Source of the DNA: Astropecten irregularis
Taxonomy: Eukaryota; Echinodermata; Asteroidea; Paxillosida; Astropectinidae
Length of the DNA stretch: 64,000 nt
Assembly (NCBI GenBank): GCA_963971285.1
Contig: OZ020254.1
Span: 3,906,001-3,970,000 of the forward strand
Direction: 5' to 3'
This document shows, piece after piece, positions 1 to 13,119 of the stretch. Both the position numbers and the translations under genes were made by a program. The notes beneath the pieces are model-generated. The model did no database searches, was not told the origin of the DNA, and saw only the letters and a program-made list of their open reading frames with translations. Numbering within the stretch: the first letter of the stretch is position 1; every line of letters starts with the position of its first letter.

Positions 1-3000
1 CCCAACTGCAACATGAAAGGACGATTCCATAATCAGAACGTGACCCAGACAAGCACTGAAGCAGTGGCTTCCCTAATGAGCTGATGAAACCACCCGAAGT
101 AGTTCGCTTTGTTTTTTTCTCGTTCATCATGAAAAAAAAAACAGAAGAAGAAGAAGACGGAGGACGGATGAGAGGAAGAGGGAAGGGCGGATAAAACATA
201 AAAGAAGAAATATAAAGAGGAGCGACCTTAAGTTGATGGCCGGTGTTGGAGGCGAGGTGGTTAACCAGTGGCGGCGGGGTCCTCTCGTCCAGACTATTAT
301 TAATTATACATGCATCAGGCTGAGGAATCATCGCATCAATCCAAGACCCGAGACCCTCAGCAGGGGGATAGCAAGCTATATCATGTCTCCTTTGCTCCAT
401 GCATTTGATGATTACGCCTGAAAACGCCCACACAAAAATGACGGACATCGGCTGTTGTTCCGACAGACGTGCAAAACGTGGAGGAAGTCAAATGTGACGT
501 ACGCGAACCCGCACAAACAAAAACGCATTCATAGTTCATTGAATGCGAAGTATTTTTATATCATCGCGATAATACTTTAGGGTGTGGAGGAAAAACGAAC
601 AAACAAACATAAAAAAAAAAACAGATTGGGGAAAAGAGACAAAGCCAAAATCTGAAGTGTGACCATATGAAATCCGATGGTAACAAAACACAAGGAAATA
701 ACATTTGTTATGATTTGTTTCCCAGCCACAAAAAAACCCAACCCAGAGTATTTGAGTTTGCGTCTCTGACAAATTTTGACAATGAAATCCGACTGGCAAA
801 AGGTTTATTTTTAGCAAATCTTCCTGGGATTATATGTCACTCGGACGAAAAACAAGATAGAAGCCAGCCACATACATGAACAATGAAAACAAAAACGTTT
901 TCCTCTCCTAAAAATAGGGCAGGCAAGGTCAGAAGGTGTATGTGCATGGGTAAGTGGCCCAAACACAATCAATCTTGTGGGGGATCGACTCAAATCTACA
1001 AGTCAAACTTGTAGGCTTATTCGCTCAGGAAATTTGACATCAAAAGGTGTTCTATGCTTTTCGCGGCTGGAAACTAGGCCTCGCAGAGCCAATGATCAAA
1101 TACAGAATCTATATGTACGCAGCTCTTCGTTAATAAATGATTGATTAACAAAAGCTGCTTTTTTTTTTGGCTTTTTTTTTCACCCAGCAGAAATTGTAAT
1201 TACCCTATACATACTGTCTGTTGAGTGACGTCGATCCCTCAAAACTATGCTCAAAATAACTCGCTTCTGAAAAAAAAAACTGAACAATGCTCAGAGCTCA
1301 GCCAACCAGAAGTGGTGGCACAATACATGGACTTTATCCTCTACCATAATGCCACCAACCCAGGTGTTGAATATGACTACCCCCCCCCCCCCCTCAAACC
1401 CATTAAAAAACTAACAATGCCACATGTCACAAAAGGGGGTTTGGTTCGGTAATTCCACAATTTCCCCCAAATGATTTAAGTAGGATACTCTTATTTCCAG
1501 TTTTTTTTTATTTGTAACAAAAAATAGGCCTACATGTACATGTGTATTTTATCACACTGCAAGACAGAATCTTAAAATAAATCACAACCGGATTCATACA
1601 CACAAATTAAATTTGTGGTTTTTTTTTTTTTTTACATTCTGGTGCAATTCCTACACTTGGCTGTTCAATATTTGTTTTTTTGTTATAAATACATGTCCCT
1701 ATGCGACAGTAAAACCATTTCAGCTTTTCCTTAAACTATTGTGGCATGGCTATATATTCGGTATACCTTGCCAAGTTGGGTTACCAAGTACAGGTACTGT
1801 CGGCGTAAGGTGCAACCATATAAATAGAATCAGATGGATCGTGGAAAGTTGGTAGGTAACAAGGTACGTTCTCCGATTCTCAATTTCTCATTGTCTTCGT
1901 CATGACAGCATCAAGAGAGATGACAACTGACCTTTTCCCTCAGACCGGGAAAGCAGAGAGCATAATTGACCAATTAATAGAGCAAGCCACTGGTCATCAA
2001 CAATTGGCTTCAGGGAAAGTATGAAGAATTTGTGGCCCATCGGTACCAAGCTAGTAAAGTAAGGCCTCTACAGACTCCTTTTGAGGAAAGATCCCAGAAT
2101 CTGCATCTGCTGTTTGTGTCAGAGGGACTAAAATGGAAGGCAGAATTGAAACAATCAATAGTGACTGTTTCTCTGTTGACGACACATCCATGATAACAGA
2201 TCAATAAATCAAGATTCCAAGATTCATTTTTCAGACAGGGATCAATCATATGTCATAAACATTCTTCCCTCCGCCCACAAATTGCGCTACGTGCATGTGT
2301 CAAAACCTAGTCTCACCATAGTGCTAATCCCAAAGGCCCTCCTCAACAGTCTCAATTTTAATGCATCAGGGAGCTGAGCTCTCCCCCTCTCCTCAAGTGT
2401 TAGGGAGAGAAAGAAGAAGCATCTCCCGGACTAGTCAGCCTTTAATAATGGCAGCCATCAATGTCACTGAGTGGACTGCCAAGGCCTATAATCCAATCCT
2501 GACAAGGTTCACAGAACCTCCTCGGCCCTTGGACGTCCTTAAGAAGTTTACAAGTGCAAGGTCGTGTCATTCCATTCGGTTCGGAAGCGTTACAAGGTTT
2601 GAAACGCAGAGGGGACTGCAGTTGGCGAACACATGTGTGATGGCAGGGGGGAGGGCTGCTTGGGTTAAGAACCCCTTTAATGATATCTCTACTTCTCCCT
2701 ACACACTACACTACACTACACACCCTGTTTGACTGTGAGCTGAGTGAGCCATGAGAGCCAGTCAGGTAGGATTAAAACCCTCCCAAGGGAGCCAGTTCAG
2801 AGAAGTGTTTCTGAAAGTCGTCTCACGTTACAAGTACAAGGTCAGCCAGAGCACCACACACAGTGAAAAGGGATACTCTCCAGAGGCCCCTGGTTAAAGG
2901 GGCGCTCCATAATGACACCCAAGTCCCTACCGCAAGGTCAGATGACAACAAACCACAAACGAACTAAATAAATACCCACAATGATAATTACACCACAAAA

Positions 3001-3941
3001 TAATGTGGTTAGCTCATAGAAAAAAAAGCAGAATGGGGGGGGGGGGGGGACCCACCCAAGGTTGGGAAAAACAGTCCATGGACAATACCCCTAAATTCCT
3101 TTGTCCCTGATCTTATGGCCTAGTGGTAATTGTGATCAGTTCCAACAGCTGTTCCCATGTCACACTACAAGTTGTCCTTACTGAACAAAAAAAAAGGAAA
3201 ATGTGCATGCTCTGGCATCACCAGACAGTTCGGCTTACAATCCTTCCAAAGCAAAATGTCCAAATTCGAAGATTCTTCAACTTTTTCCAGGGTTGGAATC
3301 ATCAGCCAACATGCCACTTCTCCACAAACATCTCTAATGACACAGACAAGGTGATAACTCTTCAAAATGTCCAAAGTGATATGTTTTTTTTTATCACAGT
3401 GCAACTGAAACTGACTCCCGACTTCCTGGAGAGGAGACTAGCGACTGAATTTTTCAACCAGCCAGGCAAACAAAGGAACACCACATGTGGCCTCCCGTCC
3501 ACACAATCTGTTCAACTTGGGGGTTAGTGTGCCATGGGTTCACCCATAAATAAATAAACAGGGGGGACAAAAATGACAAGCTTAATAAAAAAATTGGAAT
3601 CACAATGAAGCCTCCTCGTCAAATACATGATAGTGCCCGACTAGATAATTGTGGATGGAAGTAGGCCTAGAACCGTAGTTTTAAGTACACCATTATTGTG
3701 ATGTACGTGCAATAATGTTAATGGAAGAATTGAATCCATTGATTCGTCAAATTAAGATTAAGTGAAAGTGGATCCATTAACCATCATTAATATTGCAAGC
3801 TTTCCCAATCAACGCCTCATTTGTAATTAACACAATTAGTCAAATATAGTCTTTAACAGATTACAGAACGTCTACATACATGTGTGATTTTTCCATGTTA
3901 CAACTCCCAGACAAAACTATGGTACTATAACTTGTTTTGAT

Positions 3942-4015
3942 CGTGCTTAGAGTTAGGAGGGCCTGACGCGTTCCGATCCTAGCAGGATCTATATCGAAGG
4001 CTATGTGAGTTTATT
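3942..4015 (-). mobile_element. Hammerhead-like short insertion, 74 bp, single antisense arm
   Basis: On the minus strand it reads AGCC, TTCGATA, stem GATCC-TGCTA-GGATC, GGAAC, GC, GTC, AGGC. It is flanked by a perfect 12-bp direct repeat ACTTGTTTTGAT (3930-3941 and 4016-4027). The last few bases before the right repeat resemble the family tail AGTTTATTACTTG, so part of the right repeat may belong to the element. It looks like an internally deleted copy. Confidence 0.6.
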
Positions 4016-5099
4016 ACTTGTTTTGATTGTATTAACAGCCATCTAATATGTAGAAAAGAGAATGAGACCCCTACCTGTCCTCGTTACAAAGCCGCCGTGC
4101 TCAGTGCTGTCTGCGATACATCCCAATATGCTGAAATTTGCTGGTAGTACATCCATGTATTTTTTCCCAGCCTAGGAGTAGGAAGAGAGCCTGGCACACA
4201 CTAGTAGTATAATTAAAAATCCCTTCACAATGCAGTGGAGACTCGGCAGGCAGGTACATGTAGGTATGGCACCCACTGAGTGTTAATAATAATCAGGACT
4301 AGTATGGGTAATCCTCTGTGCATTACATAACTCCGGCTCAGAGTTAAATCCAGGAGTTAAGGGGGCTCAGACTGCTAGGAGTAGTACAAGAAAGCTCCCC
4401 TTGCTTGATTACTGTTGACCTTGTAGGGTACCATGGTTGAGGCCCTTAGCGGCTGACAATGTGCTGAAGTGAAGGAACAGCCTGTAATTGACTTCTCTTT
4501 GTGGTTACTGATCAACACTTGTGGCTTGTTGTCCAGCTTGCTTACTGACTAAATGAGTCAGTCATTCAACTTCACAAAAAACCAAATTCATATGGTAATC
4601 ACATTCCATGGGAGAGAGTGTAGGTCAGAGTCAGTGTGGTCTGCCAATATAACAATGCAGTTGGCTAGCTCAGTAGAAGCTGGTCTCATCCTGTCCAGTC
4701 ATAACTCCACAGCCTCTCCAAAAAAATGCCCAAGAATGTGCGGTAGAGACAAGGCTGGCAGAGGGTCATCACCTCTACTACAGCTCGTGATGTTGTACTG
4801 GTGTTGAACTGATGAGAGGGCACTGCTGGCAGCCGTAATAAGCAGGAAACAGCATGCCAAATGCAACGGGGGTTTAGTTAGAGAGGAAACTGTGAAACAG
4901 GGGGGGAGATCAAGCCGGGGCCAAACCTCTTCCTACCGCTGTGAGCATGTGGCGGTGTTGGCTGGCGACGACGACTTCGACGATGCATGTGCACTCCAAT
5001 CCATTCCGTCCATATTACACACACAACACAACACAACACGACCCGGGACAACCAACCAACGTGATGTGATTGTTAATATTATACTGTATAATATAACAC

Positions 5100-5200
5100 G
5101 CACACATGTACATGTGTGTGTGTGCGCAAAGTGAGCTGACTCCCAACTGTGTGCCGTGGCAGTGTGTGCACATACACACACCACACACACACAGTCCAGA
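5100..5200. repeat. GT/CA microsatellite pair
   Basis: Alternating TGTGTGTG (5112-5125) and CACACACA (5164-5190) tracts in opposite strand sense are about 50 bp apart. Confidence 0.7.
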
Positions 5201-6586
5201 CCAATACTATAATATCATTATATCCGCCAGTCAGGTGACCTCGACCAACCACAGACTTAGACACTCAATCAATAGGCCATTCACAAGCCAGCCAATGAGT
5301 CATTCTGTTACATTGTGCTATGCAGGTGTACACATATTCAGGGATGGTCTTCTATACTCCAATATAAACACGCCGCTGTGATAATGATTGAGGCATAAGC
5401 TGAGATTGAGAATGAGAGAGGATGGAGTTTGGAGACTAAGATTTGTCAGTGGTGGTGGGGATGGTAGACGGGAATTGCTCCCCGAGGTAGTTATTTATGC
5501 AAAAATAACCCAGTGAATCATACATTCAATACGTGCCAGTTTAATACCAGCCACTGTAGGCTGCTACTGCCATGCCTGCATTTCAACATCCCCATCACAT
5601 ACCCATGACATCATCAAGTTTCCAAACAGTCCCTCCCAAAAATACACTCTCTTTCAATACACACAATCTGACATTGCCTTCCTAAAAAAACACCCTAGGT
5701 GTCCTCAGAATGTATGCAACAATTACAACGAGCAGAGGGATCCTTGAATGCTCTGGGATTTCTAGGACTCCATGCTGCTTGCTGCTTTTTGAATAGGAAC
5801 AAAGGACCAGTCAATCCTCCTTACGCCACCTTAAATCCGGATTCCACACAAGCCTCTTTCAAATTGATTTGCTCTTAGAATCAGAAATAGCTGTGCATCG
5901 GAGCATTACTAGGAAGTTAGGAACTAGGGGGTGTTTGTGCACATTTCTCCTGTTTTTTTTTTTTTGGTTCCCCAAAACCTTCCCCTCCGACCTTTCACCT
6001 CTGCTGACCCCACATTTGATTCTGCTTATCCTGTCAGGGAAGGTAGACGACCTCATGTGAAGTCAGCGGGGCCTTTAGTTTAATACCGAGCCGTTTACAA
6101 CCTATCCCCCTTCCGCTCAACACGGCCTGCCATTCAAGCAGTCATTTGTGAAAGTCTTTCCCCTTTCAATTAGCACTTCCTGGAAGGGGAATCTAGGCCA
6201 AATTTTTTCCCACTAAGGCGTTCCATTGTTGCCAAAAATACCCAGCGTGTTTAAATGGGACAAAAAAGGGGAGGAAAGAAAAAGAAAGACTAGCCATAAT
6301 TTTCTTCCCTGTTAGAACAAGGGCACTATTATTAACCGAACTGAGAACAGGAGTCGTCAAGTTGAACAGCAAATCCTGTATTTTAAGTTGCTGAAAATAT
6401 TTATCAAATAACATGAATAAAACCTTTCACATAATGTTTTCAATTACGGACGTACAATATGACGGTTTTTCCTCTTGCATTCCTGTGACAAAAAAAAAAC
6501 TCACTGACAATATACAACATGTCCACCATTCAATGCCGTTAACTTAACAACAGTCCCTGCAAAAGTGAACAAGATTTTTTCTTTTC

Positions 6587-6713
6587 AGCCTTTGAAAAAG
6601 ATACTGCTAGGATCGAAAAGTCAGGCCCTTCTATAAACTCCAAGCATTCTACATATAAAATTTCAGGTCATTATTTTGGTTGATGAGCAGTTTGCAGCAG
6701 TTTATTATTTTTA
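6587..6713 (+). mobile_element. Hammerhead-like short element with family tail
   Basis: The plus strand reads AGCC, TTTGAAA, stem GATAC-TGCTA-GGATC, GAAAA, GTC, AGGCCC. A tail follows with TTTCAGGTCATTATTTTGG and GCAGTTTGCAGCAGTTTATT, shared with the copies at 8991, 20378 and 38944. No clear flanking duplication is visible. Confidence 0.55.
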
Positions 6714-7291
6714 AAGTGTTTTTTTTTTTACACAGGGTAAAACAATTTCATAGAAGAATAATTTATGATAATTCAGAAGAAAAAAAAATATATGCAAAAA
6801 TATTCCCAAATTATGTTTGTGAGATACTTAACCAGCTACTTTATGCATTACAATATTTATGTGAATACACATTCATACTGTATATTCATGGGCATATGTA
6901 GGACTCTCACTTTAATATCCCGTCCTAAAGTAGGTTAATGATCAGTGTACCAACCATCCTTCACTACAATTCCAGATCAACACAGTGCTAAACATGTACC
7001 AGTATCTTCTTAAACCGCCGTCCAGAGAGCCACCATTGACGATTTCAGTCTTATTCAAAGACAAAACACTAATACACACACATGATACATGTAAATGGTT
7101 CATGGTTATAATTGTGTGCACTAGTATAGGTTAAAGGGGACTGTAACATGTTTATCAAGCTTCACTCCATCCAACCTGTTAGGAATTACCCCAGATTGAA
7201 TAACATTGTGGTGCAATGTAGCCCTACATGTACGTTATTGAAATTTGAATTCACGACATGCCTAACAGAACCATATTTTAACTCTCAAATG

Positions 7292-7339
7292 AGAAAGATC
7301 CTGCTAGGATCGCAAACGTCAGGCCCTCCTAACTCCAAG
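7292..7339 (+). mobile_element. Hammerhead-like minimal insertion, 48 bp
   Basis: Only the stem II to CTCCTAACTCCAAG part of the family is present: GATCC-TGCTA-GGATC, GCAAAC, GTC, AGGCCC. It is bounded by a 13-bp direct repeat with one mismatch, TAACTCTCAAATG (7279-7291) and TAACTCTCAGATG (7340-7352). This is the smallest copy that still appears to have a target duplication. Confidence 0.55.
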
Positions 7340-8990
7340 TAACTCTCAGATGTGTTTGTTCTTGTTTTGTTTTTTTTGCCGGGGAAAGATCATTAATAAA
7401 TCAGTGTTGCCCACACATGGCTTCTGGATGTCCTCAATTCTTCTGAACCGATTCACCGCTACTGCCGTGCTTACTGGTTAATCATTTCAAACTAGCAAAC
7501 AAATTTCAACAGAGAGAGGACCAGGCACCAGCCGCTAGGAGAAAAAAGCAATACAGGCTGCTTTTAAAGACGTGATCCCGTTGAAGTGTCCTGGCTCCAA
7601 GCGGGCTAGTCTCCTCCGTTCATATTATTCACCAGTGACCTAGTTTCATAAATATGACAGGGGATGAAAGCCCCTCGGCAGGCCAGCCAGGCCCAGCTTT
7701 TACTGCTAGACAATCAACAGTACTGCTTTGACATTTCTCACTGTCCGAGCCGAGCCTGTGCAGCTCAAAAATAAGGCTCAGTGGTGTTTTTTTTTTTTTT
7801 TTTTTTCTCCATCTCCGAACTTCTTCTTCCGCTGAAACATTTTTCATTTCTGCGTCCAACTGATATCAGCAGGGCAGAGGGCAAACATGGATGGGGTAAA
7901 AAAAAAAAAAAAGTGCCCCCATCATTGATTTGTCTTTAGAACGACCCAGTATCACCAGGTCAATATTACTAGTGGCCATTTTTGTTCAATGTCCACAGAC
8001 CGTTTGGACACATGCAGAATGGTATTAAGAAAAATCATAGCACAAAAAAAAAAAATTTGCTGACGGAATACAGTGAGATTTCAACAAAAGGGAAAGGAAT
8101 GATTTTCCTGAAGCAATTTCATTGAAAAAATAAATAAAAATACTATGGTTAATTAACAAATAGTATTACGGGCAGTGTTACATTTATGGTTAATGAAATG
8201 CATGTAACTTAAGTTCTTAACACACTTTTTTTTTACATGTTCTTCTCCATGTTTTTTTGTTTTGTTTGTTTAAATTTACATTTATATGACAGTGAAGTGC
8301 AAACATGAGGGCTGCCGGCACTTAATTGAGGAACATGCGTACATGTTCCTATTATATACACATGTTATTCACACATGATTTGACTGGATATTGTTGCTAT
8401 ATTTAAAGGCAGTAACAAGTTATTGTTCTTGTAAACTGCCAGCAACAAATAGCGGTAAATACCGGCAAATCCATTTCTTTCATTACAAAGGCATCCAGTC
8501 GTAAAAGTACTATTGAGAAGGCCTACACACTCGTAATCTTTTACTTGTCCTTTTTTTTTCTAAATGTCAATCATGTGAATACAGCAACACTTTGGCTGTC
8601 TGTAGTTAAGACATGAAACAAACAAATGAGACGGCCAACAAACAGCCTTGCGAATTTCTTGGAGCGTGTGAACTTAAAACTGACATTTGTTCTTGACGGC
8701 TTTTTCCTTGGCGCAACAGAATCGGTCGGCAAGGTGAACTGCACGTAGGCAGTCGGCGTGCTTACATAGCATGCTTGCGTCAGCTCATCCGTGAGTGCCG
8801 TGTAGGCGAGCATAGGATGGATGGACGGACGGCGTACCTGACCTGAGGTCCTCCTGGGAGGACTGTGGGCGGGTTACACAACAACGAACGCTCAGCAGCA
8901 ACAAAATATCATGATCTTGCAAAATATCCAGTAAATTCCGCACACGAGAGACTGCCACCTGTCAAACAGATATTCCACTCCTGAATTTTG

Positions 8991-9154
8991 CTTGGGAGTT
9001 AGGAGGGCCTGACGCGTTTCGATCCTAGCAGGATCTTTATCGAAGGCTAAGATCGAAACGCGCCAGGCCCTCCTAAGTCCAAGCATTTGATATAATATTT
9101 CAGTTCATTATTTTGGCAGATGGGCAGTCTGCAGCAGTTTATCACTTGTATGAT
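8991..9154 (+). mobile_element. Hammerhead-like inverted-pair element, 164 bp, with 12-bp target duplication
   Basis: It consists of an antisense motif arm (8991-9053, from CTTGGGAGTTAGG to GAAGGCTAA), then a sense arm (9050-9086) from GATCGAAACGCG to CTAAGTCCAAGC, then the family tail ending GCAGCAGTTTATCACTTG. The sense arm lacks part of stem II, as if lost by deletion between two GATC words. The perfect 12-bp repeat TCCTGAATTTTG flanks it at 8979-8990 and 9155-9166. Confidence 0.7.
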
Positions 9155-9829
9155 TCCTGAATTTTGTTTGACCTCTGAATGTCATTATCACAAGGTGGAA
9201 AATACACTGCATAATTATTGTATGTATAACTATGTACATATAATAGGCCTGCATAATAGGGGCCTACATGATACGCCAATCGCATTATTACATGTAATCC
9301 GCTTTTCTGCTGGTCTTCTCCAACCATATTAGGAATGCTTTTAGACCTCTTGACTTTTCAATCAAATACATTATTTATTTCAATTGCTTTGCATTAACTA
9401 GCTGAAGAAGTTGCTCATAATTCATGGAATCATATCTTCAAAGCAAAATATATTTCTGGGCTGTGAATTTGTAAATGACAGGGTCACATATATTTTCAAG
9501 CCACAAGGACACTATCGGATGACAGTTCTGGAAAAAATGAAGCTCAAGTTTTGCTCAAAGAGCAGGGGGGGAGTAACAAATGCATGCATGCACAAAGTGT
9601 CTGGTAAAGTTTAGAATGTAATCTGGCAGATGAAGGTCAAAGAAAAAGAGTAATAAGTGCAATTTTGCCAGAAGTCAAGATGCTCTCTAAAAGGTACAAG
9701 TGGAATTCTACCCAACTCTTGACACTGGGGGAAAAAGCTTTTCCTCAAACATGCTTACAATTTCATGGTAACTCAGATATATGCTAAGCCAATATTCACC
9801 AAATGTTTAGCTAACATGTTAACATGCTT

Positions 9830-10071
9830 TATTGAATAGGCAGCTCTATGAAACAAAAAATCGCTAAGCATGACATTTCTGCCTTAATAAAAACAGGATT
9901 AACAACCACATTTCCATGTGTTGTGTATCACTTGTGATTGTTCTTTGGCTGTTGTTCGCTGACCATGAATATCAAATCGAATTTTCAATGGTGGTTTGTT
10001 TTATTGGGCAAGCCATTTTTGTGCTAAGCAATTTTTTTTGTGCTAAGCATCTCTATGAAATTTGACCCTGG
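9830..10071 (+). mobile_element. CAATTTCATAGAGC-family element, copy 1
   Basis: The ends are GGCAGCTCTATGAA on the left and CATCTCTATGAAATTTGACC on the right. The body shares TCACTTGTGATTGTTCTTTG and TGCTGACCATGAA-type words with the copy at 46190. Confidence 0.5.
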
Positions 10072-10495
10072 TTTGCTAGCCAAGTGTAACAGTCAGAGTA
10101 ACAGCATTTAATATCCACTGAAGTTGTAATATCTTCACACATATCATACAGTCACACGAACGTATGCCAATTAATAAAGCATGGATCACTGTCTTTGCAA
10201 TTTAATACTGGAATATAATGATACTAACAGAAGGTATCACAGGTGTGCATATGCACGTGTGATACTAGTACTAGACTGGGAGGGAGTAACTCTGGTCATT
10301 GACCTTTATAAATATGTGGAGAGAAGTAATTTTAAGCGTAATGGACAGGATGGAAGGGTAGATGGATGCCACGTGCTGCTCAATTAACTTTGCCTCATGC
10401 CACCACCCAAGCCTGGAAACAGGGAGCCAAACAGCCAGCCTGCCAGCTAGCCACCTGACGTAGACAAAGTTAGAGCAGTGTGTCTATTAAGGAGA

Positions 10496-10772
10496 GGGCC
10501 TTTTCCAAACCTCAGCTCTGGATCAGGGCTCAGGCTCAGGCTCAGGCTCCGGCTCTAGCTCCATTTCGTGAATCCATTCTAAAGTAACGGGTATCAAAAT
10601 AAAGGCTTTTGCATACGGTTTGGAAGTAGATACTCTATTTTGAACAAGAAAACAGAGATTCGGGCTTCAATAAAAAGCAACAACATACACTGTACATATT
10701 TTCAGCATATGGAAGACAGCGCCTGAGCCGGAGATGGAGCCTGAGCATGAGCCGAGGTTTGGAAAAGAGCCC
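10496..10772. mobile_element. Non-autonomous element with CTTTTCCAAACCTC ends and (CTCAGG)n
   Basis: The left end is GGGCCTTTTCCAAACCTCAG and the right end is its inverse from GAGGTTTGGAAAAGAGCCC. Next to each end lies CTCAGG/CTCCGG repeat DNA in inverse orientation. A partial copy lies at 29750-29925, sharing ATTTCGTGAATCCATTCTAA in inverse. Confidence 0.6.
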
Positions 10773-12650
10773 AAGGTTCATTCATCAGCAATGGAGTGTA
10801 GAGTGTGATGCGGTGTGACAACATCCTATCAGATCTGTAGGCCAAAGTAAAACACACCCCTCTCCCCCTGTCCATATGGAGAGTTTTGATCCCACAAGCT
10901 GACACTGCTTAATGTATTAATGCACTATACACACCAGCATCTTGCATTCTGACTGCCTGATATTAATAACCATACACTGCTAGTGCTCCATCATAGCTAC
11001 TACAGGTCATGTCAACCGCAACTTGTCCCAACCTCTCAATGCATCACATTGTATTTGCTAACACTTCAATGAACAGAGGCAACAGAAAAGAGCCACCTTT
11101 TAGATGGACGCAATTAACTTAACAACTACCGCAGAAATTAGTGTTAAATTAGTAAATCTGTATGAAGATGACGCAAAAACGTTTGAGATTGGTAATTCTG
11201 TTGTGTTTTGTATTTTGATTTTCTTCATTCATAGTGTTTGTTTTGTTTGGTTTAATTGTTCATACCTTAACCCGTAAGACTAGTTAGCATATCTTAAGAA
11301 GCTCAGTGTTTGATGGTTCACAATGTTGGCTGAAAGATAGTGACGTTTCCGGATGCGGACTGCTGGCCTTTGTCAAGCTTATATGTTACACATGTATGAG
11401 TAATGCCATTCTGCAATCTGACAATTGTGTGACATCTGGTTTTGTTTTTCGAAGTACAGTGTGGTACAGATTACTTGGAATTGTGTTCACATTCAAAGAA
11501 AAAACACGTCATTTGGTCAAACCAAGATAAGTATCTACATCTCAGCAAACAGGGATGCAAAGACAGTATCAATTATAAGTTGAATCGTGAGGTAAAAGGC
11601 ATCGTCGTCACCGCGCCTAGAAATTTACAAGACAGAACAGCAAATGACAGCCCCTGACTTCCTCCTCGTGATTAATGTCAAGGTATAGCCCAATTGCTTT
11701 GCATCAATCCTACACAGAATCAAATCCAACTCAGTCTTCAAGTGAGAAATACATAATTCGGTCAATGCTGGCAAAAACACAAGACTTCCGGCTCCTGGAC
11801 CTCTTTGCCTCCCCCCCCCCCCCAAAAAAAAAAAATCGGGAGGAGAACGACCAACCGCTCACACATCAAACGGAAAAGCCCCCCATCAAAAATAGATTGC
11901 TCCGGCGTGTTATTACATAAAATTACAAGTCCGGCTTACAAGGGTCCGGGTTTTCTTGCAGCATCTTGGCAGCTTCTTAGCAGCTTCAAGACCGAGTGTA
12001 CGGGAAGGGGGGTGGGGGTGGGGGATGGGGGAAGGTATCGCACACGGGAAGACAAACAATTAGCGAGTGACGGAGAGAGATGGTTTCTGTTAAAAGGACA
12101 CCACCACCGGCCTGATGAACGCCTGAAGAAGATTGGGTTTTGGGAGCAGCTAGGAGGGGGAGGGTTGGAGAGTATTACTCTTCTCCCTGATTGAATTGGA
12201 CACTCTTCGTCTGCCGTTCAGCTGAATACAACCCGACCGGCCATTTTTAGCTTGGGATTGATGGCTAACCTGACCTCCATATGATAAAGTCATTAGACGT
12301 ACTCAGCCAGCCACACACAGACTCCAGGTAGTAACCTTCCTTTCGAGCCGCATCAATTTCATTATTAAAGGGTGCATCCCATCTGGGATGGAAATACCGA
12401 CCCCAAAAAATTTAACCAAACAAAATAGTAATAGCATACAAGCCGTAGTGCTTTGGCCACAAGGGCAGTTAACCACTGACTCACAGCTATCAGGATCTAA
12501 AAAGCAATTAATTAAAACCATGCTTGTCCGGCAACATAATCCCCAGTGAATCTATTCAACTCCGATCAGTCAGGTCATCACTAACAACATGGACAGCGAA
12601 AATGATTATCGTTGAGAGATACATGTTTAAATATCATTATTGCCTCATGC

Positions 12651-13015
12651 TTTAAAAGGTACAGTACAAGATTGGTAGGTAACATAACCAAGCAGAAATG
12701 TTCACAGATTTACGTATAACTTTAGGGGTATAAAGATGGTGCTGATAGAAACATACCATTAAAATGTTTTCGCCTGAAATTGTGTATTTATCCAGAAATG
12801 AGTATTTAAAGCAAACACCGAAAACAGTTTTGATAAAAAAACATTCTTTATGTTTTATAAGAAAAACTGAGTTGGGTTTTTGCTATTTTCTTGTGACTCA
12901 GATGTCCGATTGAGCTCAAATTTGCATAGGTTTATTATTTTATATACATGTTTGATCAGACAAAGTGTGGGTGCTGTTCTATGCCATTTACATATCATGT
13001 ATTATACCTTTAAAA
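12651..13015 (+). mobile_element. TTTAAAGGTA-end MITE-like element, copy 1
   Basis: The ends are TTTAAAAGGTACAGTACAAG and its imperfect inverse ATCATGTATTATACCTTTAA. The body carries family words such as ATTTATCCAGAAAT, CGAAAACAGTTTTGAT, GACTCAGATGTCC and CAGACAAAGTGTG. No coding capacity is visible. Confidence 0.65.
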
Positions 13016-13119
13016 CCTGCATGGCCGCTTACAGCTAAAGGTGGCTCTCTCGTGAATCAGCTTAAATATCAATATTTTCATATTTAATGCATTCATAAAA
13101 ATTTATAACAAACTCTTAC

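Larger units (their letters stand above)
1..13119 (-). other. JMJD1C intron downstream of the Lys-rich exon, open at left edge
   Basis: It begins with gtaagagt at 13119 and runs off the left edge without another recognised exon. It holds a TTTAAAGGTA-family element (12651-13015), a 277-bp element with (CTCAGG)n (10496-10772), a CAATTTCATAGAGC-family copy (9830-10071), four hammerhead-like insertions (3942-4015, 6587-6713, 7292-7339, 8991-9154), a CA/GT-rich stretch (5100-5200) and numerous A, T and G runs. Confidence 0.65.

Noticed and set aside
2361-2732. 123-codon plus-strand frame
   Set aside because: There is no recognisable domain, codon pattern or splice signal. A single frame of this length is expected by chance in 64 kb.
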